DNA of 64,000 bases from an uncultured Clostridia bacterium. Its GTDB lineage: Bacteria > Bacillota > Clostridia > Christensenellales > Borkfalkiaceae. Where the stretch lies: positions 62,001 through 126,000 of the forward strand of contig CANRAD010000002.1 of the NCBI GenBank assembly GCA_947628505.1. Reading direction: 5' to 3'. Positions 42,506 through 50,155 of this stretch are shown here, piece by piece. Below the pieces are notes generated by a model, which worked only from the letters and a program-made list of their open reading frames with translations, ran no database searches and had not been told where the DNA came from. Both the position numbers and the translations under genes were made by a program. Numbering within the stretch: the first letter of the stretch is position 1; every line of letters begins with the position of its first letter.

Positions 42506-42769
42506 ATGTATATTCCTTACTATCTTACAATATTTGTTTGCTATACTTTATAGACGATATGAAAGTTTACTTTGTTACAGCAACTTATAAAAGAAACTAT
42601 AAGTGAAAATGACACCAACTTAAAGCCAGCACTATAACCATATACTAAAAATAAAATACCATATACTCTTTAATATGTCAAGTAAAGGAGGAAGTTTGTA
42701 TGGCGTCCTCCTTTACAGCATTTGTTTTTCTTTTATTTTTAGGATAATTTATGCTTATTTTAATAATTA

Positions 42770-43813
42770 TTATTCCACACCCTCGGCAAGCTCTATATAC
42801 TCTTTTAATTTCTTTTGTAATAGCTTTTTGTCAATGAGTTTGAGCTTGTACTCCGAAACCATTGTCGGCGAAAGCGAGCGGCTTAAAGCGTATTCCACAA
42901 CTTCGTCGTCCTTCTTGGCGCAGAGTATTACGCCGACGCTCGGATTTTCGTTCGTTTTTTTCACGTCGCGGTCGAGAGCTTCGAGATAAAGATTCATCTT
43001 GCCGACATACTCAGGCTTAAACTCGTCAATTTTTAGTTCAAACGCCACAAGGCAAGAAAGCCCGCGGTGATAGAAAAGTAGGTCGATATAATAGTCATGC
43101 CCGCCCACCTGCAAGCGGTATTCCTCACCGATAAATGAAAAGTCCTTGCCTATTTCCAAAATAAAATTCTTCAAGTTCCGCACGATTGACTTTTGCAAAT
43201 CTTTTTCGCTGACGACTTCGGGGACATCGAGAAATTCCAAAGTGTAGGTGTCGAGAAAAGCGTTCGACGTGCTTTTCTTTGCTTCGGTTATTGCAGGCGT
43301 TGTCGGCTTTTGAGAAAGCATAAACCGCTCATAATAAGCGCTGTCTATCTGACGGGCAAGCTCGCGTTTTGAATATCTTTCCTTTACGCACAACGCCATA
43401 TAAAAATAACGTTCTTCGGCAGACTTGCAAGACGACATTATTTGCAAATGGTTAGTCCAACTCAATTGTGTCAACAGCGTTGACACTTTTTCATCGGAAA
43501 TGCCGAATAATTGTGTCACCACTGGTGACACTTTTTCATCTTTGCCATAAAGTTCGTAGAATTGCCGCATACGGTAAAGTCCCCGACGGGTAAATCCTTT
43601 GAGTTCGGGGTAATTTTTAGCGAAAAAGTCGGCAAGACCTTCCACATAAGAATCGCCATAAGCTGCATTGCGGGAATTTTCGGACACATATTTGCCGATT
43701 TGCAAATACATGTTGATGAGTTCCTCGTTTACCTTATAGTACGCGCGCTCCCGCGCCGCCTGAATAATTTTTACGATTTCGGAATAACTGTTGTCCGGCA
43801 ACATATAACTCAC
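42770..43813 (-). CDS. DUF1016 (YhcG-type) PD-(D/E)XK nuclease domain protein
   Basis: A 347-residue protein of the YhcG/DUF1016 family. The N-terminal half (residues about 10-150) is the DUF1016_N helical domain (INMYLQIGKYVSE, YPELKGFTRRGLYRMRQFY). The C-terminal half has the nuclease core GHDYYIDLLFYHRGLSCLVAFELKI, with Asp and ExK as expected for PD-(D/E)XK enzymes. Start: GTG 43813, or ATG three codons later with AGGTGAG before it, which I think equally likely. Such proteins are frequent on mobile elements, where they are linked to restriction modification or processing of DNA. It is the last gene before the right end. Confidence 0.88.
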   Translation of the reverse strand: MSYMLPDNSYSEIVKIIQAARERAYYKVNEELINMYLQIGKYVSENSRNAAYGDSYVEGLADFFAKNYPELKGFTRRGLYRMRQFYELYGKDEKVSPVVTQLFGISDEKVSTLLTQLSWTNHLQIMSSCKSAEERYFYMALCVKERYSKRELARQIDSAYYERFMLSQKPTTPAITEAKKSTSNAFLDTYTLEFLDVPEVVSEKDLQKSIVRNLKNFILEIGKDFSFIGEEYRLQVGGHDYYIDLLFYHRGLSCLVAFELKIDEFKPEYVGKMNLYLEALDRDVKKTNENPSVGVILCAKKDDEVVEYALSRSLSPTMVSEYKLKLIDKKLLQKKLKEYIELAEGVE

Positions 43814-43935
43814 CTGAAAATATTTAGGAATATTTTAATACTCATAGTTTATATCAAATCCTTGATATTGTCAACCGCAATGAATTGTTGAAGGTTAAAA
43901 ATGCCCCCGTTTTGCTTTAAAACAGACGACTTATT

Positions 43936-43963
43936 GTTTGGGGGATAATTGGGGGATTGGGAA
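43936..43963 (+). other. Candidate integrase arm-type sites, right end
   Basis: TTTGGGGGATAATTGGGGGA, matching the left-end copy at 25586-25605 base for base over GGGGGATAATTGGGGGA. It lies about 90 bp inside attR. Confidence 0.5.
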
Positions 43964-44048
43964 AGACAAAATATAAAAAACTGCGATTTTTAGCCGATTT
44001 TTGCTCAAAAACGGCTCATTTTGAGGATATTTTTACTCACCGAATTTC

Positions 44049-44093
44049 CTCTGACTCCGTCATTCGTTGGTTCGAATCCAGCTACCCCAGCCA
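44049..44093 (+). pseudogene. Displaced 3' end of tRNA-Gln (attR)
   Basis: From the anticodon loop to CCA: the 18-bp core, then GTTGG-TTCGAAT-CCAGC, a perfect T-arm, and TACCCCA-G-CCA. The 5' half is missing (ACTCACCGAATTTC precedes), so it is not a gene. Its acceptor strand would pair with the TGGGGTG of the intact tRNA at 25437, which supports the view that this is the chromosome's original 3' end. Confidence 0.88.
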
Positions 44094-44386
44094 AATGCGC
44101 TGTTTTTCGTTCATTTTGGGTTAAATTTGAACGATTAACGGCGCGATTTTTTATTTTCAAAGCCGTTTCCAAGCGTTTTTTTCGCTGTTTTTGGGGACTT
44201 TTTGGGGACCAAACCGTCATTCAAAGGTTATAATCGTCTTTTATTTCCCCTCTCATTGCCACTTGCCGTTATTTAAAAAGCAAACTTCTTAAAAATCGGT
44301 TATTTGCCGTAAAACAACTCCGCCCGACGTTTCGGTCAACCGAAACGTCGGGCGGAAATTTAAGTCGGGCGGAAATTTAAATATTT
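44094..44386. other. Intergenic region right of the element
   Basis: Contains TTTTTGGGGACTTTTTGGGGACC (in two overlapping TTTTTGGGGAC copies, 44187-44210), a motif of the kind seen close to the ends of tRNA-targeting elements. It may be a scar of an earlier insertion at the same tRNA. A perfect 16-bp stem CCGCCCGACGTTTCGG (44320-44335) with its complement (44340-44355) is the probable terminator of the XRE regulator gene. Confidence 0.55.
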
Positions 44387-44701
44387 TTATTTTTCGCATA
44401 TATCCAATACTCTGTCCGAGATTAATTTAAACACCTCGTCGGTTCTGTACGCGTTTAAAACTTTTCGCTCCGCTTCCGATAAAAGACTTGTATCCGGCAG
44501 TCCGAAAAGCTCGTATAAGGTTATGCCCAACATTTCACATATCGTCGGTATATATTTTATCGGCACGCTCACTCTGCCCTCAACCCAATGCGATATCGTT
44601 CCCTCGGTCTTCCCGCACGCAACCGCAAGCTCCTTTTGCTGTATGCGCGATTGCGCCAGATATTTCTTTAAATTTTGGCCGATTGCCTTTTCGTCGAACA
44701 T
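44387..44701 (-). CDS. XRE-family helix-turn-helix regulator
   Basis: A 104-residue regulator. Residues 8-65 form the HTH: IGQNLKKYLAQSRIQQKELAVACGKTEGTISHWVEGRVSVPIKYIPTICEMLGITLYELFG in outline, with the recognition helix at TEGTISHW. The C-terminal 40 residues (LSEAERKVLNAYR) are common in phage and ICE regulators. It is divergent from a strong promoter at 44785-44813. The 200-bp gap has facing copies of AATTTTAAAC / GTTTAAAATT (about 44735 and 44822), which might be its operators. Confidence 0.88.
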   Translation of the reverse strand: MFDEKAIGQNLKKYLAQSRIQQKELAVACGKTEGTISHWVEGRVSVPIKYIPTICEMLGITLYELFGLPDTSLLSEAERKVLNAYRTDEVFKLISDRVLDICEK

Positions 44702-44784
44702 AAAATCACCTTAATTTTTATGTTCAATATATAGTAATTTTAAACTCAGGTAAAGTTAGCTTTAAAATTGTTATAAATTAAATC

Positions 44785-44922
44785 TTGACAATTTAATATT
44801 TCTAAACTATAATGTGTTCAAAGTTTAAAATTATAAAATAAAAGCGCGGCGAACGGGAAATGATTTCGTGGGAAGAAATTGACGCGGTTAAAGCGAAAGC
44901 CGTAAAAACACAATTTTCTTGA
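44785..44922 (+). promoter_or_regulatory. Consensus promoter followed by a possible 20-residue peptide frame
   Basis: TTGACA (44785-44790), 17-bp spacer, TATAAT (44808-44813). The first frame downstream, 44860-44922, encodes only MISWEEIDAVKAKAVKTQFS with a weak ribosome binding site; its stop codon overlaps the -35 box of the next promoter. It could be a leader peptide or the truncated start of a lost gene. Confidence 0.45.
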
Positions 44923-44947
44923 CAAAATGTCGCGTCAGTGCTATATT
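44919..44947 (+). promoter_or_regulatory. Sigma-A promoter of the second structured leader
   Basis: TTGACA (44919-44924), 17-bp spacer, TATATT (44942-44947), five bases before the closing stem, the same layout as at 8.74-8.77 kb. Confidence 0.85.
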
Positions 44948-44951
44948 TTAT

Positions 44952-45128
44952 TTACCACATTTTTTTACAATTCCTATAATTTGCATCGAAATACACAATC
45001 CGGCATTGTGTATCTCTTTTGACAATTTAATTTTCGATGCAATCGAATTATTGTAAAAAGGTGTGGTAACCGTGAGAGATACCGTGCGGTGTGCTCTTTC
45101 GGGAGCACACCTTATTTTTTTGCCGCAC
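44952..45128 (+). ncRNA. Structured leader RNA with terminator, second copy
   Basis: Same plan as 8481-8737. The closing stem pairs 44952-44970 with 45050-45068 (UACCACA...ACAAU with AUUGU...UGUGGUA), with two adjacent G-U pairs at the same place. An inner stem TTGCATCGAAA/TTTCGATGCAA is different in sequence from the first copy but placed alike. The top hairpin has ATTG(T)GTATCTC, and GTATCTC (45010-45016) is complementary to GAGATAC (45076-45082). Then comes GTGCGG, the terminator GGTGTGCTC/GAGCACACC (45088-45111) with TTATTTTTTT, CCGCAC (45123-45128) and the ribosome binding site. Stems covary between copies; GGTAACC, AGAGATACCGTGCGG and the T-run are identical. Confidence 0.74.
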
Positions 45129-45143
45129 GAAAGGAGAAAGTTT

Positions 45144-46097
45144 ATGAAAAAGAAATTGCTTGCCGTTTTGATTGCGCTCATTTCAGTAATAACGCTCGCG
45201 TTCGCCCTTCCCGCGTGCAACGTATCGTCTGGCGGTCGTGGAAGCGCAAATAACGGCGCCAACCCCGGCGTAAATAACGATGATGATAAAGAAAATATTA
45301 TTGATAAATTAAGCGATATAACTAAAACAGTAGAAACCGACTCTTATTATAGAAGTTTGGGTGAAAGATGTATGAAAAACAATAGAATTTTAGATCCCGA
45401 CATGAAACCTATCCCATTTAAATTTTTAAGAAATCATGGCCATAATGTAGATGCATATTTGGATGGCACACTAGATGTGTTTGCCAGCAGTTACATTTAT
45501 GATAATGATAAAAACCACATATATGTTTCAGTAAAAGCAGAAAATGTTTCAACCAGCCAATACGGAAATTACTACACCAACTATGTGCTAAAATATCCAT
45601 TAGCCGATCAAGAATATTCAGATTATGTTACATTAAGTAAAAACGGCGCTATCCAAGCATTTTACTTTATTCAAGAGTTAGATAACCAAAAAACTCCTGA
45701 AATGTTATCAAAAGCAAATGTTGCTAAAAAAACTTATGATAAAATGATTGAAAAATATCCGAACACATTATTAAATCCTGAAAAATATAATTCTTTAGAG
45801 GTTGATATCTTAGCATTGAATGATAATAAAATCTCTATGAATATAAGAAATGGTAGCAAGTCAAACTATTTAAAAACTAAAATTGGTTCTCTTGATTTTA
45901 GGCAAACAGAATATACAAAATTATATAAATATGATAATGATGTTTATTATTTAGTTGACCCTGTCGAAGTTTTTGCTTTAGATTTTGATAATTATCCATA
46001 TTCTTTACAAGATATAACCTCATTTAGTTATGGTGAAAAATTTACCGGAACTAATCCTTATCCATATTCTTTATTTGATAATGTAAAAAACAAATAA
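45144..46097 (+). CDS. Lipoprotein of unknown function
   Basis: A 317-residue lipoprotein. MKKKLLAVL, hydrophobic core and LPAC (lipidated Cys about 24), then NVSSGGRGSANNG. This start is strongly like that of the 7.1-kb lipoprotein (CNVQSGGSDG), though the rest differs: here it is an AT-rich, mixed alpha/beta domain (YYRSLGERCMKNNRILD, VYYLVDPVEVFALDF) that I do not recognise. ATG 45144 follows AAAGGAG; an open frame upstream reads through the leader and is not coding. The sharp change in composition after the signal region suggests that leader and signal peptide were joined to a foreign body. Terminator at 46197-46223. Confidence 0.8.
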   Translation: MKKKLLAVLIALISVITLAFALPACNVSSGGRGSANNGANPGVNNDDDKENIIDKLSDITKTVETDSYYRSLGERCMKNNRILDPDMKPIPFKFLRNHGHNVDAYLDGTLDVFASSYIYDNDKNHIYVSVKAENVSTSQYGNYYTNYVLKYPLADQEYSDYVTLSKNGAIQAFYFIQELDNQKTPEMLSKANVAKKTYDKMIEKYPNTLLNPEKYNSLEVDILALNDNKISMNIRNGSKSNYLKTKIGSLDFRQTEYTKLYKYDNDVYYLVDPVEVFALDFDNYPYSLQDITSFSYGEKFTGTNPYPYSLFDNVKNK

Positions 46098-46196
46098 ATA
46101 TAGTTTTCAATAAAAAATCACAAAATTTCGCAAACTTTACGGATTTACAATAATTCGACGCAGGAGATTTCCGAGAAAGATAATTAAAAAAATAAG

Positions 46197-46223
46197 GAGC
46201 ACGGACTTGCCGTGCTCTTTTTT
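46197..46223 (+). terminator. Terminator of the lipoprotein gene
   Basis: GAGCACGG (46197-46204), loop ACTTG, CCGTGCTC (46210-46217), TTTTTT. Confidence 0.9.
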
Positions 46224-46273
46224 GTTGAAATATATTGCGAAAACACGCATTTCAACGCCTTTTGAGGTTGCGC

Positions 46274-47191
46274 TTACCATCGGTCTGTGCGGTCGTTCTC
46301 AGGTTTTTCGCCCGAGATTTCGGCGAAATAATCTTCGCAAAGGGCCAATATTTTAAGCTGTAACGGCCCGAATCTTTTATTCTTGTGATAAATGAGCCGA
46401 TATGCGCGGGAGAAATCGCAACCCTTTACCCTCAGCTCTTTCAATTGTCCGCTTTCGGTATGTTCCGTAAGCAGATTCTTCGGCAACACAGCTATTCCCA
46501 CTCCTCGCTTCGCGCAAGATATCAGCGCCTCGTTGCTCGAAGATTCCACAAACGGCGCTATCGTCAACTCTTCCGCGGCAAGAACCGCGTCTATAAGATC
46601 TCTCGACGCGCTACCCTTCTCTCTGACGAGCAAGGGATATTTTATGAGTTCACCGAGAGTAATCTCTTCCGGAAGGGCAAATTCGTCCGCGGCCGCCGCG
46701 ATAAGTCTGTCGTGGGAAAGTATGCGCGATACGAAGTTCTTCGATTGCACGACGCCCTCGACCATGGCGAAATCAAGTTTCCCGCCCGCAAGCTCTTCCT
46801 CTATTACGGACGTCTTGTTTATTACTGCCGACAAATTGACCTGCGGAAACTTCTCTCTTATCTCCCTTATTATCTGCGGCATATACAGTTTGCCTATCGT
46901 TAACGACGAGCCTATGCGCAGCTGCGCGTTTGCCTCGCTCGCCCCGGCAAGGCTCTCGAATTCGCCGAAAGACGCAACCGCTTCTCTCGCTTTGACAAGC
47001 AGACGCTTGCCGCAATCGGTGAGCACGAGCCTTTGGTTTATTCTTTCAAAGAGCGAAACGCCGTAATATTTTTCTATTTCGGCAACGGTTTGACTGACCG
47101 CCGGTTGCGCTATGTGCAACGTCTCCGCGGCCTTGGTTATGCCGCCGCAATCGCATACCGCTATAAACGTTTTTAAGTGCCTTATCGTCAT
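46274..47191 (-). CDS. LysR-family transcriptional regulator
   Basis: A 305-residue LysR protein. The N-terminal winged helix is clear (MTIRHLKTFIAVCDCGGITKAAETLHIAQPAVSQTVAEIEKYYG), followed by the linker helix and a periplasmic-binding-like sensor domain (LRIGSSLTIGKLYMPQIIREIREKFP). It is of the CysB/CysL-like type by general look. It is divergent from the two chromate transporter genes with a 100-bp gap, the standard layout for a LysR regulator and its target. The ligand could be an oxyanion or sulfur metabolite; that is inference from the neighbours. Confidence 0.92.
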   Translation of the reverse strand: MTIRHLKTFIAVCDCGGITKAAETLHIAQPAVSQTVAEIEKYYGVSLFERINQRLVLTDCGKRLLVKAREAVASFGEFESLAGASEANAQLRIGSSLTIGKLYMPQIIREIREKFPQVNLSAVINKTSVIEEELAGGKLDFAMVEGVVQSKNFVSRILSHDRLIAAAADEFALPEEITLGELIKYPLLVREKGSASRDLIDAVLAAEELTIAPFVESSSNEALISCAKRGVGIAVLPKNLLTEHTESGQLKELRVKGCDFSRAYRLIYHKNKRFGPLQLKILALCEDYFAEISGEKPENDRTDRW

Positions 47192-47195
47192 ATAA

Positions 47196-47226
47196 TAATC
47201 TATTGCTTATATACTTTATAAGATTA
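47196..47226. promoter_or_regulatory. Candidate LysR operator
   Basis: Nested dyads TAATCT-N19-AGATTA (47196-47226) and CTTATA-N5-TATAAG (47206-47222) directly upstream of the regulator start, between the divergent genes; LysR sites are typically T-N11-A dyads. Confidence 0.45.
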
Positions 47227-47290
47227 TACTATTTTACTTATTTGTTGTCAACAAGTATAATATACGGGCGGATATGCGAGGAGGCGGAGC

Positions 47291-47881
47291 GTGAAGAAGG
47301 CGATAAAACTGTTTTTTATAATGTTGAAAATAGGACTGTTCACTTTCGGCGGCGGATACGCTATGATAGCTCTGCTCGAAAACGAATTTGTATCCAAACG
47401 CAATTGGATGAGCGACGGCGAATTCGCGGAAATGGTTGCGATAGCCGAATCCACGCCGGGGCCGATAGCCATAAACGCGGCGACATATATCGGATACAGA
47501 CAAAAGGGCGTTTTCGGCGCCGTTCTTTCGACGATAGCGGTGTGTATTCCGTCTTTTGCGGTTATATATGTGATATCGCTGTTTTTCAACGAGTTTTTGA
47601 AGATTGCATGGGTGGCCGCCGCGTTCAGAGGAATACAGGCGGGCGTTGTAGTTCTGATATCGCTTGCGGGAATAAAAATGTTCATAAAGATGAAGAAAAG
47701 CCTCTTCAACGTTCTCGTGGCCGCCGCGACTTTTATCTGCATGATAATGTTTTCGCTGTTTGCCGTGGACTTCTCCTCGGTGTTTTACATTCTCATAAGC
47801 GCCGTTTCGGGACTTTTGATTTTTCTCGTCAAACGCATGCGCGAACGCAAGAAAAGGAGCGAAAATAATGATATATCTTAA
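47291..47881 (+). CDS. chrA: Chromate transporter, N-terminal-type half (short ChrA)
   Basis: A 196-residue single-domain CHR protein: FIMLKIGLFTFGGGYAMIALLE near residue 10-30 and SESTPGPIAINAATYIGY-like IAESTPGPIAINAATYIG near 55-75 are the family's two signatures. About five to six helices follow. Short CHR proteins work as pairs of opposite topology, and the second half is the next gene, overlapping by 14 bp. GTG start at 47291 with GGAGGCGGA before it. Family members export chromate, but in anaerobes without chromate genes the natural substrate is unclear (sulfate or another oxyanion). Confidence 0.92.
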   Translation: MKKAIKLFFIMLKIGLFTFGGGYAMIALLENEFVSKRNWMSDGEFAEMVAIAESTPGPIAINAATYIGYRQKGVFGAVLSTIAVCIPSFAVIYVISLFFNEFLKIAWVAAAFRGIQAGVVVLISLAGIKMFIKMKKSLFNVLVAAATFICMIMFSLFAVDFSSVFYILISAVSGLLIFLVKRMRERKKRSENNDIS

Positions 47882-48437
47882 ACTTTTCCTGACGTTTCTG
47901 AAAATCGGCGCGGTTTCGTTCGGCGGGGGATACGGAATGATATCGCTCATACGCGAAGAAGTTCTCGCCGCCGGCTGGCTCCCCGAAAAAGAACTCGTTG
48001 ATTTTATCGCCGTTTCCGAAAGCACTCCCGGGCCGGTTGCCGTGAACATGGCCACTTTCATCGGCTCTTCACAAGCCGGGATGACGGGCGCGCTGACGGC
48101 GACCGCGGGCGTGGTTCTGCCGTCGTTTATAATCATACTTTTAATTGCCGCGCTCGTCAAAAAGATAGCGGAATATGCGGGAGTGAAAGCCGTTTTAGGC
48201 GCCGTTACTCCGGCAGTTACTGGGCTGATAACGGCCACGGCCGCTATTCTTTTTCTGAGTTGCGTAACGGGATTGCGGACGGTCGGCGACCGCGCGACGT
48301 GCGATTGGAAAGCTCTCATTATCACGGCGATAATTTTGCTCGTTGCGGCAGTATATCGGAAGATACGCAAAAAATCTTTCCCGCCGGCGCTGCTGTTGCT
48401 GATATCGGGCGGGTTGGGCATAGCGCTGTATCTTTAA
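47868..48437 (+). CDS. chrA: Chromate transporter, second half (short ChrA)
   Basis: A 189-residue CHR protein with the same signatures (FLKIGAVSFGGGYGMISLIR, VSESTPGPVAVNMATFIGS). Its start overlaps the end of the first half by 14 bp (AGGAGCG before ATG), which secures equal synthesis of both subunits. See the first half for function. The gene ends 70 bp before a terminator that serves the opposite strand. Confidence 0.92.
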   Translation: MIYLKLFLTFLKIGAVSFGGGYGMISLIREEVLAAGWLPEKELVDFIAVSESTPGPVAVNMATFIGSSQAGMTGALTATAGVVLPSFIIILLIAALVKKIAEYAGVKAVLGAVTPAVTGLITATAAILFLSCVTGLRTVGDRATCDWKALIITAIILLVAAVYRKIRKKSFPPALLLLISGGLGIALYL

Positions 48438-48508
48438 CCGCGTGTCAAAACCTCTTCAACGTTACAGTCGCTCTTCCGCGTCAAGAAAATTCGAATATAT
48501 ATTGAAAA

Positions 48509-48539
48509 TCGGCCTGCGGCATTGTCTGCCGCGGGCCGA
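48509..48539 (-). terminator. Terminator after gluconate 5-dehydrogenase gene
   Basis: TCGGCCTGCGGCA (48509-48521) with TGCCGCGGGCCGA (48527-48539), one mismatch, followed on the minus strand by TTTTCAATATAT. Confidence 0.75.
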
Positions 48540-48579
48540 ATTGCAAAGTATATTGAGTTTTCGTACCTTAACCGAAGAT

Positions 48580-49380
48580 TTACGGCTGCTTGCCGATATA
48601 TGCGAGAATTCCGCCGTCGACATAGAGTATGTGGCCGTTCACGAAATCCGAGGCTTCGGACGCGAGGAATACCGCAGGGCCCATAAGGTCCTTGGTTTCG
48701 CCCCAGCGCTCCGCGGGCGTTTTGGCGATTATGAAGCTATCGAAAGGATGGCGCGAGCCGTCGGGCTGACGTTCTCTCAAAGGCGCCGTCTGGGGAGTGG
48801 CTATATAGCCCGGGCCTATGCCGTTGCATTGGATATTGTATTTGCCGTATTCCGAGCAGATATTGCGGGTGAGCATTTTAAGGCCGCCCTTTGCCGCCGC
48901 ATATGCGGAGACGGTTTCTCTGCCGAGCTCGCTCATCATCGAGCAGATATTTATGATTTTGCCGTGGCCCTTCTTTATCATGGAAGGTATAACCGCTTTG
49001 GAAACGATAAAGGGCGCGTTGAGGTCTACGTCGACCACTTTTCTGAATTCCGCGGCGCTCATTTCGGTCATGGGAATACGCCTTATTATGCCGGCGTTGT
49101 TCACGAGTATGTCGATAACTCCCACTTCTTTTTCGATTCTTGCGACAAGCGCGTTAACCGCTTGTTCGTCGGTTACGTCGCAGACATAGCCGTGCGCCTT
49201 TATTCCGGCTTCGGCATACGCCTTTACGCCCTTTTCCACCAACTCTTCGTTGATATCGTTGAATACTATCGTCGCCCCGGACTGCGCATAGGCCGAAGCG
49301 ATGGCGAATCCTATTCCGTAGGACGCGCCCGTAACCCAAGCGATTTTGCCTTTAAGTGAAAAATGCTGTTCAAATCCCAT
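48580..49380 (-). CDS. Gluconate 5-dehydrogenase-like SDR
   Basis: A 266-residue short-chain dehydrogenase. TGASYGIGFA is the Rossmann motif near residue 18, NNAGIIRR near 92, catalytic Ser in NICSMMSE near 146, and Tyr-Lys in SAYAAAKGG near 160-164. The insertion QTAPLRERQPDGSRHPFDSFI near 200 is characteristic of gluconate 5-dehydrogenases (IdnO/Gno), which reduce 5-ketogluconate. It is alone in its transcript, but functionally connects to the sugar-acid operons at 0-4 and 9-15 kb. KduD-type activity cannot be excluded from sequence only. Confidence 0.87.
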   Translation of the reverse strand: MGFEQHFSLKGKIAWVTGASYGIGFAIASAYAQSGATIVFNDINEELVEKGVKAYAEAGIKAHGYVCDVTDEQAVNALVARIEKEVGVIDILVNNAGIIRRIPMTEMSAAEFRKVVDVDLNAPFIVSKAVIPSMIKKGHGKIINICSMMSELGRETVSAYAAAKGGLKMLTRNICSEYGKYNIQCNGIGPGYIATPQTAPLRERQPDGSRHPFDSFIIAKTPAERWGETKDLMGPAVFLASEASDFVNGHILYVDGGILAYIGKQP

Positions 49381-49509
49381 TTAAGTTCTCCTTAAAAATT
49401 TATTTGCGGATACATTATACCACGCGGACGGAAATATGTAAATACCGCCGCGATTTTTTATGGCGACAATTTTTCGCGTTTTTTACGCGTCTCGCGGCTT
49501 TTCGGACGG

Positions 49510-50058
49510 TTATAGAAGTTTTATGAGTTTACAGCTATCCAAACCGACGCTCCAAAAATCTTTGAGGGGAATACCTTTTATTCTGCATATTATGCTTGCG
49601 TTCATGGCGCCGTGGCCGACGATGATTACGTCTTTGCCGCTTCCGACAAGCGGTTTTGCAACTTTTTCCAGAAATTCGCCCGTTCTTTCATACAGTTCAA
49701 AAAAGCTCTCCGCGCCCTCGGGCGGGATATAGCTTTCGGGGCGGTTGAAAAACGCCGCCATGGGGCCCTCGGCGGCCGGGAAACTGTCCTGCGCGCCTTC
49801 ATACGCGCCGAAACTCATTTCGACGAGCCGTTCGTCGCATATTATGGGAATATTGCGGTTTTTTAAAACAATTTCCGCCGTTTCTTTCGCGCGGGAAAGC
49901 GGCGAGCAATAACAGATATCGAAATGCACGTCGGCATATTCGGCGGCCGCCCTTGCGGCCATCTGTCTGCCCTCGGTGTTCAAGGGGATATCCGTTCTCC
50001 CCTGCAAGCGGCGATTTTTGTTCCAATCGGTGGCGCCGTGGCGCATTATATACAACAT
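49510..50058 (-). CDS. Histidine phosphatase family protein
   Basis: A 182-residue phosphoglycerate-mutase-like phosphatase: MRHGATDWN holds the catalytic His near residue 7 and RHG arginine, CSPLSRAKETAEI the second arginine, EMSFGAYEG the Glu, and IVGHGAMNASI the second His near 150. Size and pattern match alpha-ribazole phosphatase (CobC) and broad-specificity sugar phosphatases. It is monocistronic, with AGAGGT before the ATG. Transcription reading from the S-box at 50.7 kb, if it passed the terminator, would reach this gene in the sense direction. Confidence 0.92.
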   Translation of the reverse strand: MLYIMRHGATDWNKNRRLQGRTDIPLNTEGRQMAARAAAEYADVHFDICYCSPLSRAKETAEIVLKNRNIPIICDERLVEMSFGAYEGAQDSFPAAEGPMAAFFNRPESYIPPEGAESFFELYERTGEFLEKVAKPLVGSGKDVIIVGHGAMNASIICRIKGIPLKDFWSVGLDSCKLIKLL

Positions 50059-50155
50059 ATTCGGACCTCTTTTTTTGCGGGCGCGCGGAGAGCGGACCGA
50101 CGCGGGCGCGAATAAAATTCTTTAGAATGAGCAAACTGTTTGAACGGAGGCAAAG

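Larger units (their letters stand above)
25467..44048. mobile_element. 18.6-kb integrative mobilizable element in tRNA-Gln
   Basis: The 18-bp sequence CTCTGACTCCGTCATTCG, lying in the anticodon arm, is present at 25467-25484 in the intact tRNA and at 44049-44066 at the head of a displaced tRNA 3' end. Between them are a tyrosine integrase next to the left end, a MobV relaxase with oriT, a DUF6291-like gene, surface-protein cargo, a second recombinase, a radical-SAM peptide cluster and a DUF1016 nuclease. There are no conjugation (type IV secretion) genes, so it would need a helper: an IME rather than an ICE. Base composition is lower in GC than the flanks, above all at 29-33 and 39.9-42.6 kb. 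GGGGGATAATTGGGGGA occurs near both ends (25588 and 43939), probably as integrase arm sites. Confidence 0.85.

Noticed and set aside
44049-44093. A second tRNA-Gln gene
   Set aside because: Only the 3' half exists; no D-arm or 5' acceptor strand precedes it.
45050-45075. T-box riboswitch, suggested by GTGTGGTAACCGTG before a terminator
   Set aside because: The second copy of the leader does not keep the T-box consensus, there is no specifier-loop stem I, and the downstream genes are lipoproteins, not amino-acid genes.
47234-48421. A 395-codon minus-strand frame over the chrA pair
   Set aside because: Antisense shadow; both chromate transporter halves are intact on the plus strand.
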